Source: Emydura subglobosa (lineage: Eukaryota; Chordata; Testudines; Chelidae). From it: DNA of 64,000 nucleotides. A model generated the notes under the pieces. The model saw only the letters and a program-made list of their open reading frames with translations. It was not told the origin of the DNA and did no database searches. A program made the position numbers and the translations under genes. The stretch spans positions 25,970,631 through 26,034,630 of the forward strand of contig ML679970.1 of the NCBI GenBank assembly GCA_007922225.1, in the 5' to 3' direction. How positions within the stretch are numbered: position 1 is the first letter of the stretch; every line of letters starts with the position of its first letter. Positions 37,065-49,000 of the stretch are shown piece after piece.

Positions 37065-40000
37065 CTGGGGAGAGAAAGAGAAAGAGACACCCTGACATGC
37101 TGCAATATAAACGGGGCTGCAAGTCAGAAGTGAGGGGCTCGGCCCCGGGTCCCAGGCCCGGCCCCCCCCCCCGGGGGCGGCGGGATCTCAGTTTTGGGGG
37201 GGGGACCCCTGTTTAAAGGGCCTTGGCCCCCCCCCCCCCCCCCCCGAGGAGGCTGCATCTCAGCGCTGGGTAAAGACTCCCCAGCCAGAGGCTGTGTGGG
37301 GCGTTACCTGTACAAATAGTAGAAGAAGGACAGCAGATAGAAGGCCAGTTTGCACCACGACTCCTTCTGGCAGTAGTTGAGGATGTCAGCGTTCATGATG
37401 GAGACGGCATCGTACATCACCTCGGACCCGTCAGCCGGGCGGTGGAAGTACCTAGGGGAGAATGGAGCAGGGGCTCAGGCAACATCTTGGTCCTCCCAGC
37501 CCCACGTGCAAGGGGGTTTCCTCTAGAACGTGTGGCATCCGGATGCCTGCTATCCCAGCCACACACACAGCTTGGCTGGTCGCCCTCAGGCCCGACCCAC
37601 GGCCCCCTGCTATCCCAGCTCTGCCCGTGTGCCCCAGTCCTGACCGGCTGCCCCCAGGTGCTGCACTCCTCCCCTCCCAGGCTGCCCTCTCTCAGGGCGC
37701 AGAGCCGCTCACCTCCAGAGGTGGTAAAAGAGCAGAGGGATGTTGAGGCCCAAGGTGACCCATTCGGCTGCACACAGGAACATGAGGCAGAAGAGCCCGT
37801 GGATGGAGTATTCGGGGACCACGAGCTGGAAGGGAGAGCAGGCCATGGTCAGTGGGGAACAGAACCCAGGAGTCCTGGCTCCCAGATTCAATGGGGGGGG
37901 TAGATGCTCCCAGCAATGTGCTCCTCCTGCCGGAGCCCCATTAGCATTCCCCAGAGCCAGAGGCTTTGATGTGGCCATGTCCTGGCCAGCCGCCAGCCAG
38001 GCAGAAATAATCCAGGAGTATTCTCAAACCGGAATGCCAAGCAACACCCAACAGGGACACCTCCCCCCTCAGGAGCACCAGCTCCTATCTGGCCCCAGGG
38101 TGGGGGAACTGGCTGGCTCAGGGTAGTGGGGAATAGGATATGGGGCCCTTCCCTTCAGGGGGGCCAGCTCTGATCTGGCCCTAAGGCAGGTGGGGGAGGC
38201 GGAGCTAAGGAGTGAAGGTTCAGGGGGCCTGTGGGGAAAGGTGGGGGGGTTGTGGGGAAAAGGTGCAGGGAGCCTAAGAAGGGGAGGAGGTGCAAGTGGG
38301 CAAGAGGGTTCAGGAGGCTGTGGGGAGAGGTTTGGGGAGCTATGGGGAGGAGGTACAGGGAGCCTAGAAGGGGTTCAGGAGGCTGTGAGGAGAGGAGGGG
38401 GCCTGGGGAGAAGGTGCAGGGAGCCGAGGAGGAGGAATGGAGGTCAGAAGGCTGTGGGGGGCGGAGGGGAGGAGGAGCAGAAGTCCGGGGAGATGCGGGG
38501 GTGGCAGGTTCAGGTGCTGCCAGTTGCCCCCAGGTTGGGGGTTCAGGAACTGGTCATGCACTGTTTTGGAGAATGGAGACATACAGAGCGGGGATGGGGC
38601 CATCTGGACTGGGGGCAGGAGGAACACACAGACAGGTGGGGCAGAGACAGAAACACACGGACGCACCTTTCTCAGGAGGCAGCAAATCCGCTCAATGTTT
38701 TTCAATCGCTCTCGCTGCAGGGGGGGAAAGAAACAGGGAATTAGACTCAGAGCTGGCAGAGGGGAGGGCTGAGAAAAGGGGTGGGGAGGCAGAACCAGAG
38801 AGGGGTGCTCAAGCAGGGGGAGGAGGGGCTGGGTGTCAGAGCTCCTGGTTCTATACCTGGCTCTGGGAGGGGAGTGGGGTAGGAATGTTTAAAAAAAAAA
38901 ATCCATCAATGGGTGTAACCTATTTAGGAAGGATCAAGTGGGCAAAAAGGCAAGGGGAGTGTCAAAAACGGCATTGCGTGTGTCTGAGTCACAGACAGCT
39001 CAGACGCAAATGATTAGAGCCCTGCAAATCTATGGATGTCCGCTCTACATCTGCAGATGTGGATATCTGCGGGCCATTTTTGCGGATCAGATGCGGATAC
39101 AAATTTTGTATCTGCGCAGAGCTCTACAAATGATCTTAAATGCTTATGGATCAATGTCCTAACAGATAAAGCAATAGATTGCGTACTAGATGGTGTCTTC
39201 TACAGACCACCAAAAACCCACTAGGGAACAGGATGACCAGCTCCTTCCACTCCTATTTATAATGTGTAAAAAGGGAATAAACAGTGTGCTCAGGAGGCTT
39301 CAATCTAAGCGAAGCTGGAGGTCTAAAATGTCCTTAGAATTGCTATATATTATAGATTACAATTATAAATGACAATTTCCTAACTCAGAGTGTTGCATCC
39401 AACATGAGAGAATTCTATATTAGATCTCATCTTGACAGATACAGAGGAATTGATCACGGAACTAAACATTTGTTACTGTTTAGGTGCAAGTGATCATGAT
39501 TTGATCACATTTGTTATGTGCAAACCAAATAAAGTCCAAACCAGGGATATATTAACTTGTGCTTTAAAAGATCCAGTTTCACAAGGCTGAAAGCAAATCA
39601 GCTGGGAGGAAGAATTTAACCAGAAAAATGTAAATGATAATTAGGAATTGTTTAAGAACATTTTACTAGAAGCCCAAAAAGCCACAATCAAGAAAGAACC
39701 CACCTATCTTAGAGATGAAGTGAGGGCAGCTGTGCAATAAATGAGATAAACAGACAGAAACTGATACACACAAATGGGAGAAAGGGGAAGTCAATAGCAA
39801 TTAATATAAATCAGAAGCTAGGATTTATAGAAAATGTATAAGGGAAGCAAAAGGACACAAGGAGTGATATCTGGCCAGCAGAGTTAAGGACAATCAGAAG
39901 GAAGTTTTTCAAGTATATTAAGAACTAATAACAATGGCATTGGTCCATTACTAGACGGGAATGGCAGACTTGTCATTAATAACGTAGAAAAGGCAGAAGT

Positions 40001-43000
40001 ATTCAATAAATATTTCTCTTCTGTATTTGAGAAAAAGCCAGATGACGTGTTCATATCATATGATGATGATGAAGAAATACTTTCCATTCCATTAGTAATT
40101 CAGGAGGCCGCTAAACAGCACCTACCAAAGGTAGACATTTCTTCATCTGCAAGTCCAGATAACTTGCATCCAAGTGTTTTAAAAGAGCTGACCAAGGCGC
40201 TCTCTGGACCATTACTGTTGATTTTTCAATAAGCTTTCGAACACTGGGGAAGTTTCAGAGGACTGGGAGAATGCTAATGTTGTGCCAATATTTAAAAAGG
40301 ATATACAGGATGTACCTGAGTAATTATAGGCTTGTCAGCCTGACATCAATCTCAGGCAAGATGCGGGGCAGCCAATAAGATGGGACTCCGTTAATAAAGA
40401 ATTATAGAGGTTTGATATAATTAATGCCAATCAACATGGGTTTATGGAAAATAGATTCTGTCAAACCCACCTGATATATTGTTTGATGAGAATCCAAGTT
40501 TGGTTGATAAAGGTAATAAAGCTGATGTAATAGCTTTAGCATTTGACTTGGTACTGCATGACATCGTGATTAAAAAGCTTGAACAATACAAAATCAACAT
40601 GGTGCACATTAAATGGATTAACACTTGCTAACCGCTAGGTCTCAAAATGTAACTGTACACGGGGAATCGTCACTGAAAGGGTGTGTTTCTAGTGGGGTCC
40701 CAAAGGAGCGGCTCTTGGTCCTACACTAGTTAATATTTTTATCAATGACCTGGAAGACAACATCAAATCATCCCTGAAAGTTTGCAGATGATACAAAGAT
40801 TGGGAGAGTGACAAATAATGGCAACAGGTCCCTGATCCAGAGGGAGCTGGATCACTTGGGAAGCCGAGCACAAGCAAACAATATGTGTTTTAACGTGGCC
40901 AAGGGTAAACATACCCATCAAGGAACAAAGAATGCAGGCCATGCATTCAGAGACAGAGGGACTATCCTGTGATGCAGCAACCCTGCAAAGGACTTGGGGG
41001 TCCTGGTGGATGATCTGCTGAATGCAAGCTCCCAAGTTTGAAGCCATGGCTAAACGGGGTAATGTAATCCTTGGATGTATATAAACAGTGAGATCTTGAC
41101 GAGGAGAAGGGAAGTTCTGTTACACCCGTATGTGGCATTGCTGGAATCCTGCACCCCATTCAGGCGGCCACAATTCCAGAGGGGTGTTGATAAATTGGAG
41201 AGGGCTCGGAGAAAAGCCACAAGAACAACTAGAGATTAGAGCACAGAAGCTCAATTGGCTCCGTTTAACGAAGAGAAGGTAAAGGGGTGACTTGATCCCA
41301 GCCTGGAAGTGCCTACGCGGGGAGCAGAAATTGGAGAACAGAGCGTCAATAGGGCAGCCGAGGTCTAACAAGAGCCAAGGGCTGGATGCTGACGCTAGAC
41401 AAATTCAGACTAGAGATAAAACACACATTTTTAACAGTCAAGGTAATTAACCGTTGGAACAATTTATCAAGGGCTGAGCTGGCTTCTCCATCACTGGCAA
41501 CATTTAAATCAAGACTGGATGTTTTTCTAACAGATCTGCTCTAGTGCAACCAGGATCTCATAGACTCTAAGGCCAGAAGGGACCATTGTGATCATCTAGT
41601 CTGACCTCCTGCACAACGCAGGCCACAGAACCTCACCCATCCACTCCTGTAACAGACCCCTGACCTATGACTGAGTTATTAAAGTCCTCAAGTCATGGTT
41701 TAAAGACTTCAAGGTACAGAGAATCCACCAGCAAGTGACCCATGCCCCATGCTACAGAGGAAGGTGAAAAAATCCCAGAGCCTTTGCCAATCTGCCCTGG
41801 GGGAAAATTCCTTCTCGACCCCAAATATGGCGATCAGCTAAACCCTGAGCATGTGGGAAAGACTCACCAGCCAGACACCGACAAAAGAATTCTCTGTAGT
41901 AACTCAAAACCCACCTCATCTAACATCCCTTCACAGGCCATTGGCATACCTACCACCAGCAGTCAAAGATCAGTCAATTGTCAAACTAGCCTGGCCCATC
42001 ATGCCATCCCTTCCATACATTTATCAAGCTCAGTTTTGAAGCCAGCTAGGTTTTTTCCATTATGGAAAAAATCCATTCATGGAAATCCTCTGGCCAGTGT
42101 CACACAATCATGGCAATGTAGGGCTGGAATGGACTTAACAAAGTCGTTTAGGCCACCCACTGGCACTGAGGCAGAACCAAGTAAACCTGGCTTATCCCTG
42201 CCAGCCATTTGTCCAACCTGTTCTTAAAAACCTTCACAGCCTCCCTAAGTAACCTCCCTATTCCAGTACTTTACTATCCTATAATTAGACCCTGGAACAG
42301 TTATACAGAAGGACAGACTAGATGATCACAATTGTCCCTTCTGGCTTTATAATCTAGGAATTTTGTGGTGAGAGCAGGGGGTTGGGGAAAGACAGGATCC
42401 AGAACTCCTGGGTTCTATTCCCAGCTTTGGGAGGGGAATGAGGTTTAGTGGGGGCAGAGGATGTACATGGATACCCGCTCTGGGAATTAGCTTTGGGTGT
42501 TGGGGTCTTGCTGGAGCTGGGATCAGGGGTGGATATGGGGCAAGAAGCCACAAAGACACCTCATTGCCCTTATATAGGCAAAACAAAGATGGAGCCCAAA
42601 TCCCAGGGCTTCTGGGACCCCACTTCCTTCCCCCCAAACCCTAGAGAGGGTTCAGGCTCCATCAGTCGCACCACCATCTGAGACATTGTGTGCCCTAAAG
42701 CTTGTACAATACACAAGTCAAGGGTTTTGTAAGACCCTACACAGTGAGACTAGACCCTACACAAACACAGACAAGACCCTACATAAACACCAGACACTAA
42801 ATCCCAGACAAACACAAACCCTGGACCCAACACAGCTTAAGAGAAGCAGCTCTGCTTGTGTTCCCATGAGGGGAAAGGGACCGTTTACATTTCCAATTTC
42901 TGCATTGTGAACCCCAAGTCGAGTGGGGCTCCAAAATCATGAGGCTGGCTTTCAAATCATGTGCCATTGGGCTTGTGTTTATTGGCTCAGTGCCTGCGGA

Positions 43001-46000
43001 GTGACCTCCAGGATGCAGATCCCAGCTTCCTCCCACAAGGGAGAGAAACTTGCTGGGGGTTTACATAAGAATGTTACGAGTCACAAAAGATCCCAGGACT
43101 CTGGGAGCTGGGGATTTAAGGGCAAGTCTACTCTGCAATAAAACACACACGGCTGGCCTGTGCCAGCTGACTCAAGCTGGCGAGGCTCAGGCTGGGGCTA
43201 TAAAATTGCAGTGTTGATGTTTGGGCTGGGGTCGGTGCCTGGGATCTGGGACCGGGTGAGGAGGGAGGGAGCCCCATACGCCTTAGGCACTGCCAGGGGC
43301 CAGCCCAGGTGTTCTGTTGCAGTGTAGATATACCCCAAGACACCAAATATCACCATCAAACCTGACACCAGGAAACATAGGGGTTCTAATGGCAGCCTCT
43401 TCCCACTAAGACTCAGCCTGGAAACCCTGCCGGTGCCTGTGTACTGACCCGCAGCTCCTGCTGTCCAGCCTTGGGCTCCCCACACATTGTGCTCGGGGAG
43501 AGGGGAGGGGAGGTCCTGCCTTGAACAAGAAGAGACTTGAGCTTCATCTTGGGGGACTGAAGCCTCAATGTCTCTGTCTCTGCCCTTTTCCCACCCAGCG
43601 AACCCCAAAACCTGGCTGGATCAGTAACAGGAAAGAGAAACTTACAAGCAAGACTCACACAGCGAGTGCCTCCGGCCTGCTCACCCCCTATTCCTTCCTG
43701 AGCACAGCCGGCCCCCAGATCCCACCCCTCACCTCGACCCCCCGCCTGGGCACAGCCAGCCCCCAGAACCCACCCCCCCATCAATTTCCCCAGCTCCTCT
43801 TTTCCCCTCTCCCATCCCCACCAGCCCAGATCTCAGTTCCCCTGCAGTAAATCCAGTCACCCAGCAACAGCAATGGGGCTGGGGACAGATTCAGAGCTTA
43901 TTTGCCCTGAGTAAATCCAAAGTCATGTTCTGACTGCAGTGGGGTCAGGGCCGGATTCTGGTATCAACTATGAAGTGAGGTTACTCCAGGACTCAAATGG
44001 CAATTAATAGAATTTGGGTGACAGGGGGATTTAGTGGGGAAGGGGAGGCTGGGAGCCAGGACTCCTGGATTCTATTTCTCTTTCTTGTCCCTACTCATTG
44101 CATGACCCTGATCCAGTCCCTCTCCCATCTGTGCCTCAGTTTCCCATCAGTGAGCCAGATGCTGCCAGTGAGAAGGGAGGTGGTTGACCCCAGGGCTCCG
44201 GGCTGCGCAGACAGGGAGAGGAGTTATTCCTTAGCCTGGCCCAGGCACAGCCGGGTGCCCTTCCATTGTGCATGGGCTGGGCAGAGTCAATCCCAGTAAC
44301 CTGAGGGGCAGGGGAGTGTGAGGGGTCCCTCACACCAGGAGCTGCAGCTGGGGCCATCACTCACCCTCAGTTTCCCTAAATATAAATAGTTCAGTGTGAC
44401 CTGAATTCCTCTCCCAGCAACTCGCAGGCAGCCCCCAGAGCTCCCCTCCCCAACCCCCAAAGTCTCAGGATGCCTGGGTTCTATCTCCTGCTTGGGGAGG
44501 GGAGGGAAGTATAGGCCAGCACTTCTCAACCTTTTAGGGTTTAGGACCCATTGGTAAATGTTTATGGCCTGTCATGACCCAGTCAGTAGTCTGGGGGTGG
44601 AGGCCCTGGGGTGGTTTTGGTCGGGTCCTGCCCAGCTCTCACCCACAACGGCGGCTCCTGCAGCTCCTGTGCTGTGGGGCTGGCTGGGCATGGCAGCCTC
44701 CAGGGTCGCAGTGCCATGCTGGTGTGGCCGTGACCCCGACTGGGCCAAATGTGAGAGTGGAGTTGTGACCTGGTTCGCGAGGTGGCCAGGCCCCTCCCCA
44801 CAGGCAACCCACCCAGGCTCCCATTGTGGTGTGCGGCACTGGGACTCTAGAGGCTGCTGTGCCTGGAGCAGGGAGGCGAGCTCCGCCGGCCCCATGGGAC
44901 AGGAGCCATCGCAGGACCCTTTGAGACAGTCTGGCGGCCCCATTTTGGGTCCTGAGCCACGGCTTGAGAAACCTGGTCTCATGGGAGTGAGCAGGGGGAG
45001 GAGGGAGAGTCAGGACGTTCCACCCTTGGCTCTGGGTGGGGAGCAGGGTCCTATCCACAGCTCTGCCATTGACTCACTGTGACCCATGGCAAGCCCCTTC
45101 CCCGCTCAAGGCCCCAGGTCGCTACTATTCCCCCCATGCCGCTGGGGGAGCAGCCGTTGGGTGACGCTCCTCAACCCTCTCCCCAGAGAACCACAGCCGT
45201 TCCCCTGAACCCACCCCCACCTCGAGTGATAGCAGGGGGTTGGAGGCTGGGACTGAAGAGTATTGGCTGAGTCTGGGGGGGACAGGACCCAGGGCTGTGG
45301 GTTGGGATTGAGGGGCAGTGGCAGAGCTGGTGGGGGGCCCAGGGCTGGGATAACAGAGGTCTGCGGGTCGGGACTGAGGGGCACTAGCGCTGAGAGCTGT
45401 TTCTGACTCACGGATGCAGCTGGCAAGCAGTGGGGTTGGGCCAGGGGAGCGGGGCATGGGGCACTGGGGAGGGAAAGGAAGAGAGATGGGTTGGAGGGGT
45501 GGGGGAGCCTTTTGAAATCCCTGCCCCAGAGTGGCGCTGTCACCCCCCGGCAGCCTCCCTCCAGGGCCTGATGGAAACTTTGGGACTTTCAGAATAAAAA
45601 AATTGACTGACACAAACCTTAGCGCAGCATGGCCAGCAGGAGAGAACCCAGGAGTCCTGGCTCCCAGCCTCCCCCGGCTCTAACCCACCAGACCCCACTC
45701 CCTTCCCTTCCCCTCCCCGAGCTCAGACAGAACCCAGGAGTCTGGGATCCCGAATCCAGACACCGTCCGTCGCTCATTTAGGGGAGAGGATGGTTGAGTG
45801 GACACCACAGTTCAAAAAAAATAGGAATGACAAGGGCAACATTGCAGCGGGACGGCAGTGGGTCAAGGGGAGGGTCGGACACAGATGGACACAGAGACAG
45901 ACACACCTCTCCCACCACATCTATTGACTTACTGCCCTCGCCGGGTTCCCCTGGTCAATGGGATTCTTGAAGTCTGTGCGCAGCTCGTCAAAGGCGATGA

Positions 46001-49000
46001 TCTGTAGCAGGAGAGCAGGGTAAGAGGCAGCCCCAGAGACAGACAGATCCTCCCTGCCCAGCCCAGGGACCTGGCTGAGTCAGGGATGGCACATGCTTGA
46101 GGGGCTTGTATCCAGGGATCCCTCACCCAGTGCTGAGATGCAGCTGCCTCTGGGGTGGGGCGCAGGGGCAGTTTATATAGGGATTCCTCTCCCGACTTTC
46201 CCATGGGGGCTCCCCCATTCATTGAATGCAGGGCAGGGAGTTCCCAGGAGGGCCCCCTCTCCCCCCCATGGGAAGCAGGGCTTGAGGCTCACACAGGCCC
46301 ATAGCTGGGTTGCCTGAGAGCATGATCACCTGTGCAGTGCCTGGCCCCACTCCACACATGCTCATTTACATATGCAAATCAGACCCCATCCTGCCAATTT
46401 GCAGAGGGCAGTGAGGGAGACCCCGACTGAGGGCTGTTGAAACCACAGAGGAGCATCTGCCAGCCCCACCCAGTGGGGCAGAACGTCCTCTGGGGCCAAC
46501 CAGCTGGACCCCCTCCCTTCCCAGCTCCCTATTCTGTCATCCTTCCTCGCTGGCCCCAGGGCAGAGAATGGGACATGGGGCCTTCCCGTCTAGGGGGTGC
46601 TGGCTCCTGTCTAGCCCCAGGGCTGGGGGACTGGCTGGCTCATGGATAGATGAGAATGGGGAGGAACAGACAAACCCTTTCCTGCTAACATTCACTGCTT
46701 GATAAATCCCTCAGAGGAGACAAAGCCGACAGGAATTCACCAGTCTCAGCCGCTTTGCGCTTCCATATTGATAACAAAAATACCAGTGATCAGAGCGGGC
46801 ACCCTGGCTCCAGCCCCCTCTGCTTTAACCACTAGACCTCATTCCCCTAGCAGAGCTGAGATAGAACCCAGGAGTCCTGGCTCCCATTTCCCCTGAACCT
46901 GAACTTGCATCTGCGCCCTGAGGAGCCTGGATCCATCCTCCCCCGAGAGTCGCCAGGGAAGTTAGCTCCCAGCAGGATGTGGAGGGACCCAGCTTCCCTT
47001 GGGGTTCAGCTCCCTCCCCCAACGCCACATGGCTTTGCTTGGTCTCCTGCCAGCACAGCCGGCTCCAGAACAGCCAGCCCCGGAGCCCCAGCCAAATGGG
47101 GTGACTCAGCCACCGCCTCCCCATCCTCCGGGGGCTGGGACAGATCCGGTGTGAGACAGCGGGGGGGTGGTCCTCATAACGAGCCCCCCGCCCGGCTCAG
47201 AGCTGACACCCATCAGAGGGGAAGTGGCTTGTGTCACTAGTCAGAGCCCCATCCTGCTGCCATGGTCGCCAGCATGTGTGTCTGGGGGATTCATGGCCCC
47301 CTCCAGAGTCCCCCGGTTGGTCCCCCTAGCGCCACATTCCAGCAGCAGCAGCATGTCTAGGGCCATCCACTCAAGCCCAATCCCAGCCCCCAGAGCCTCT
47401 TGGCTCCTGCCCCAGCCATTCCTGTCACTAGTTTGTGGGTTCTCAGAGCAGAGACCCACCGCCAGGGTAATGGGCTGAGCCATACAGCTCTGCCGGTGCC
47501 CCTCAATCCTGACCCGCAGTCCCCTGCCAGCCCAGCCCTGGGCTCCTTGCCAGTCATAGTCAGATCTGAGCTGCACTTGGTACCTGTCAAAGCAACAATG
47601 AAGGCCACAGGCGCCTGTCGCAGTTGCTTAGCAACCCTCACACGCGGCTCCTTTGCTTGGCAGGGGAGGGATTCCGCTCCAGCACCCTCCCCCCACAACT
47701 TGAGCCCTGGAACAGCCTGTCAGCTGGGGGGGAGCAGGCAGGGAGGGAGGGATGGGGTAATGGGGTGGCTGGCTGAACTGTTTAGCTGCTGCTCCTGTGA
47801 CGAGGTACCTGCCCCATAAGGAATGAAGCTGAGACCTTGCAAATTTGCCTCACACACTGGCCCCTAGACAAGATCCAACACTCCAGCTTGTGCTGGGTCA
47901 GCCATAAATTGGTGACAGACAGGTGACTGTGGGGGAGATTAGGGGTCAGTGTATGCTGGGGGGAAGGAAGCCCAGGGCTGGGATAGCAGGGATTATGGGG
48001 CACTGGAAGAGCTGGGGAGTTGTGGGTCAGGATTGAGGGGTACCAGCAGAGCAGAGGGCTACGGGTCAGGATTGAGGGGTACCAACTGAACTGGGGGGGG
48101 CTGCAGGTTAGGACTGAGGGACACCGGCAGGGGTAGGTGGTTGTGAGTCGGGATTGAGATGCATTGGCTTTGCACTGCTACAAACTCCATCCCCTCCCCT
48201 CCATTTCCCATGCTTGGTCCCCGTGGGAGCTGGGGTGAGAAATGTCCCTGGGGGCAGTGGGAGCCCAGCAGGGGCCTGGTCATTGCCAGACTGGAGACAC
48301 CCCTCCCTGGCCCATCAATGCCCCACAATCCGGGCCTGGCTGGGGATGGTGCATCCCTGACGCCCCCACGCCCAGCACCTGCCCAGAACGGGAGAAAGAG
48401 AAACCAGCACACGACCCGCCTGCCATTGGCCGCCTGGGAGCTGGTCGCCAGGGTAACGCGATGGTTTCCAGCGGGAGGGGGGCAGTGGGCGGGAGGAACT
48501 TTCCCTGCAGCTCCAAGGGGTCCAGCACCATGATCCCTGTTCACCTAGGTCCCCCAATCACCTGAGGCCCCAATCACCTGCGTCCTGAGTCCCCCAATAC
48601 CAGTTACCTGAGTCCCTCGTTCGCCTGGGTCCCCCAACCTGATCCTCTGGGTCCCCCAATCCCAGTCTCCTGGATTCTGAGCCTGGGGAAGGGCAGGATC
48701 AGGGCTCCGTTGCTGGTGGATACAGCCAGTCCGGAGCAGTGGTTATCAGCCCGCGGGCCACTTGCAACACAACCAGCACAGAGCTGCGATTCGTGTGCCA
48801 TCCTCAGGGCCATACAGGTAGTATATGTAATGTGTGCATGAGGCCCACATAACACACAGAGAGCTGCATATGCGGCCCACAATGGTAAATAGGTTGAGAA
48901 CCACTGAGCCAGAGCAATTCACCCCTTCTATTTAGAGCAGGGAACCTGGCTGGCGAAGCTCCCTGCTGACGAGAGGGCCTTTTACTACAGGGAGCTGGGC

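Noticed and set aside
40690..40830. Intact CR1 reverse transcriptase
   Set aside because: The FADD motif is visible, but stops and frameshifts break the domain on both sides.
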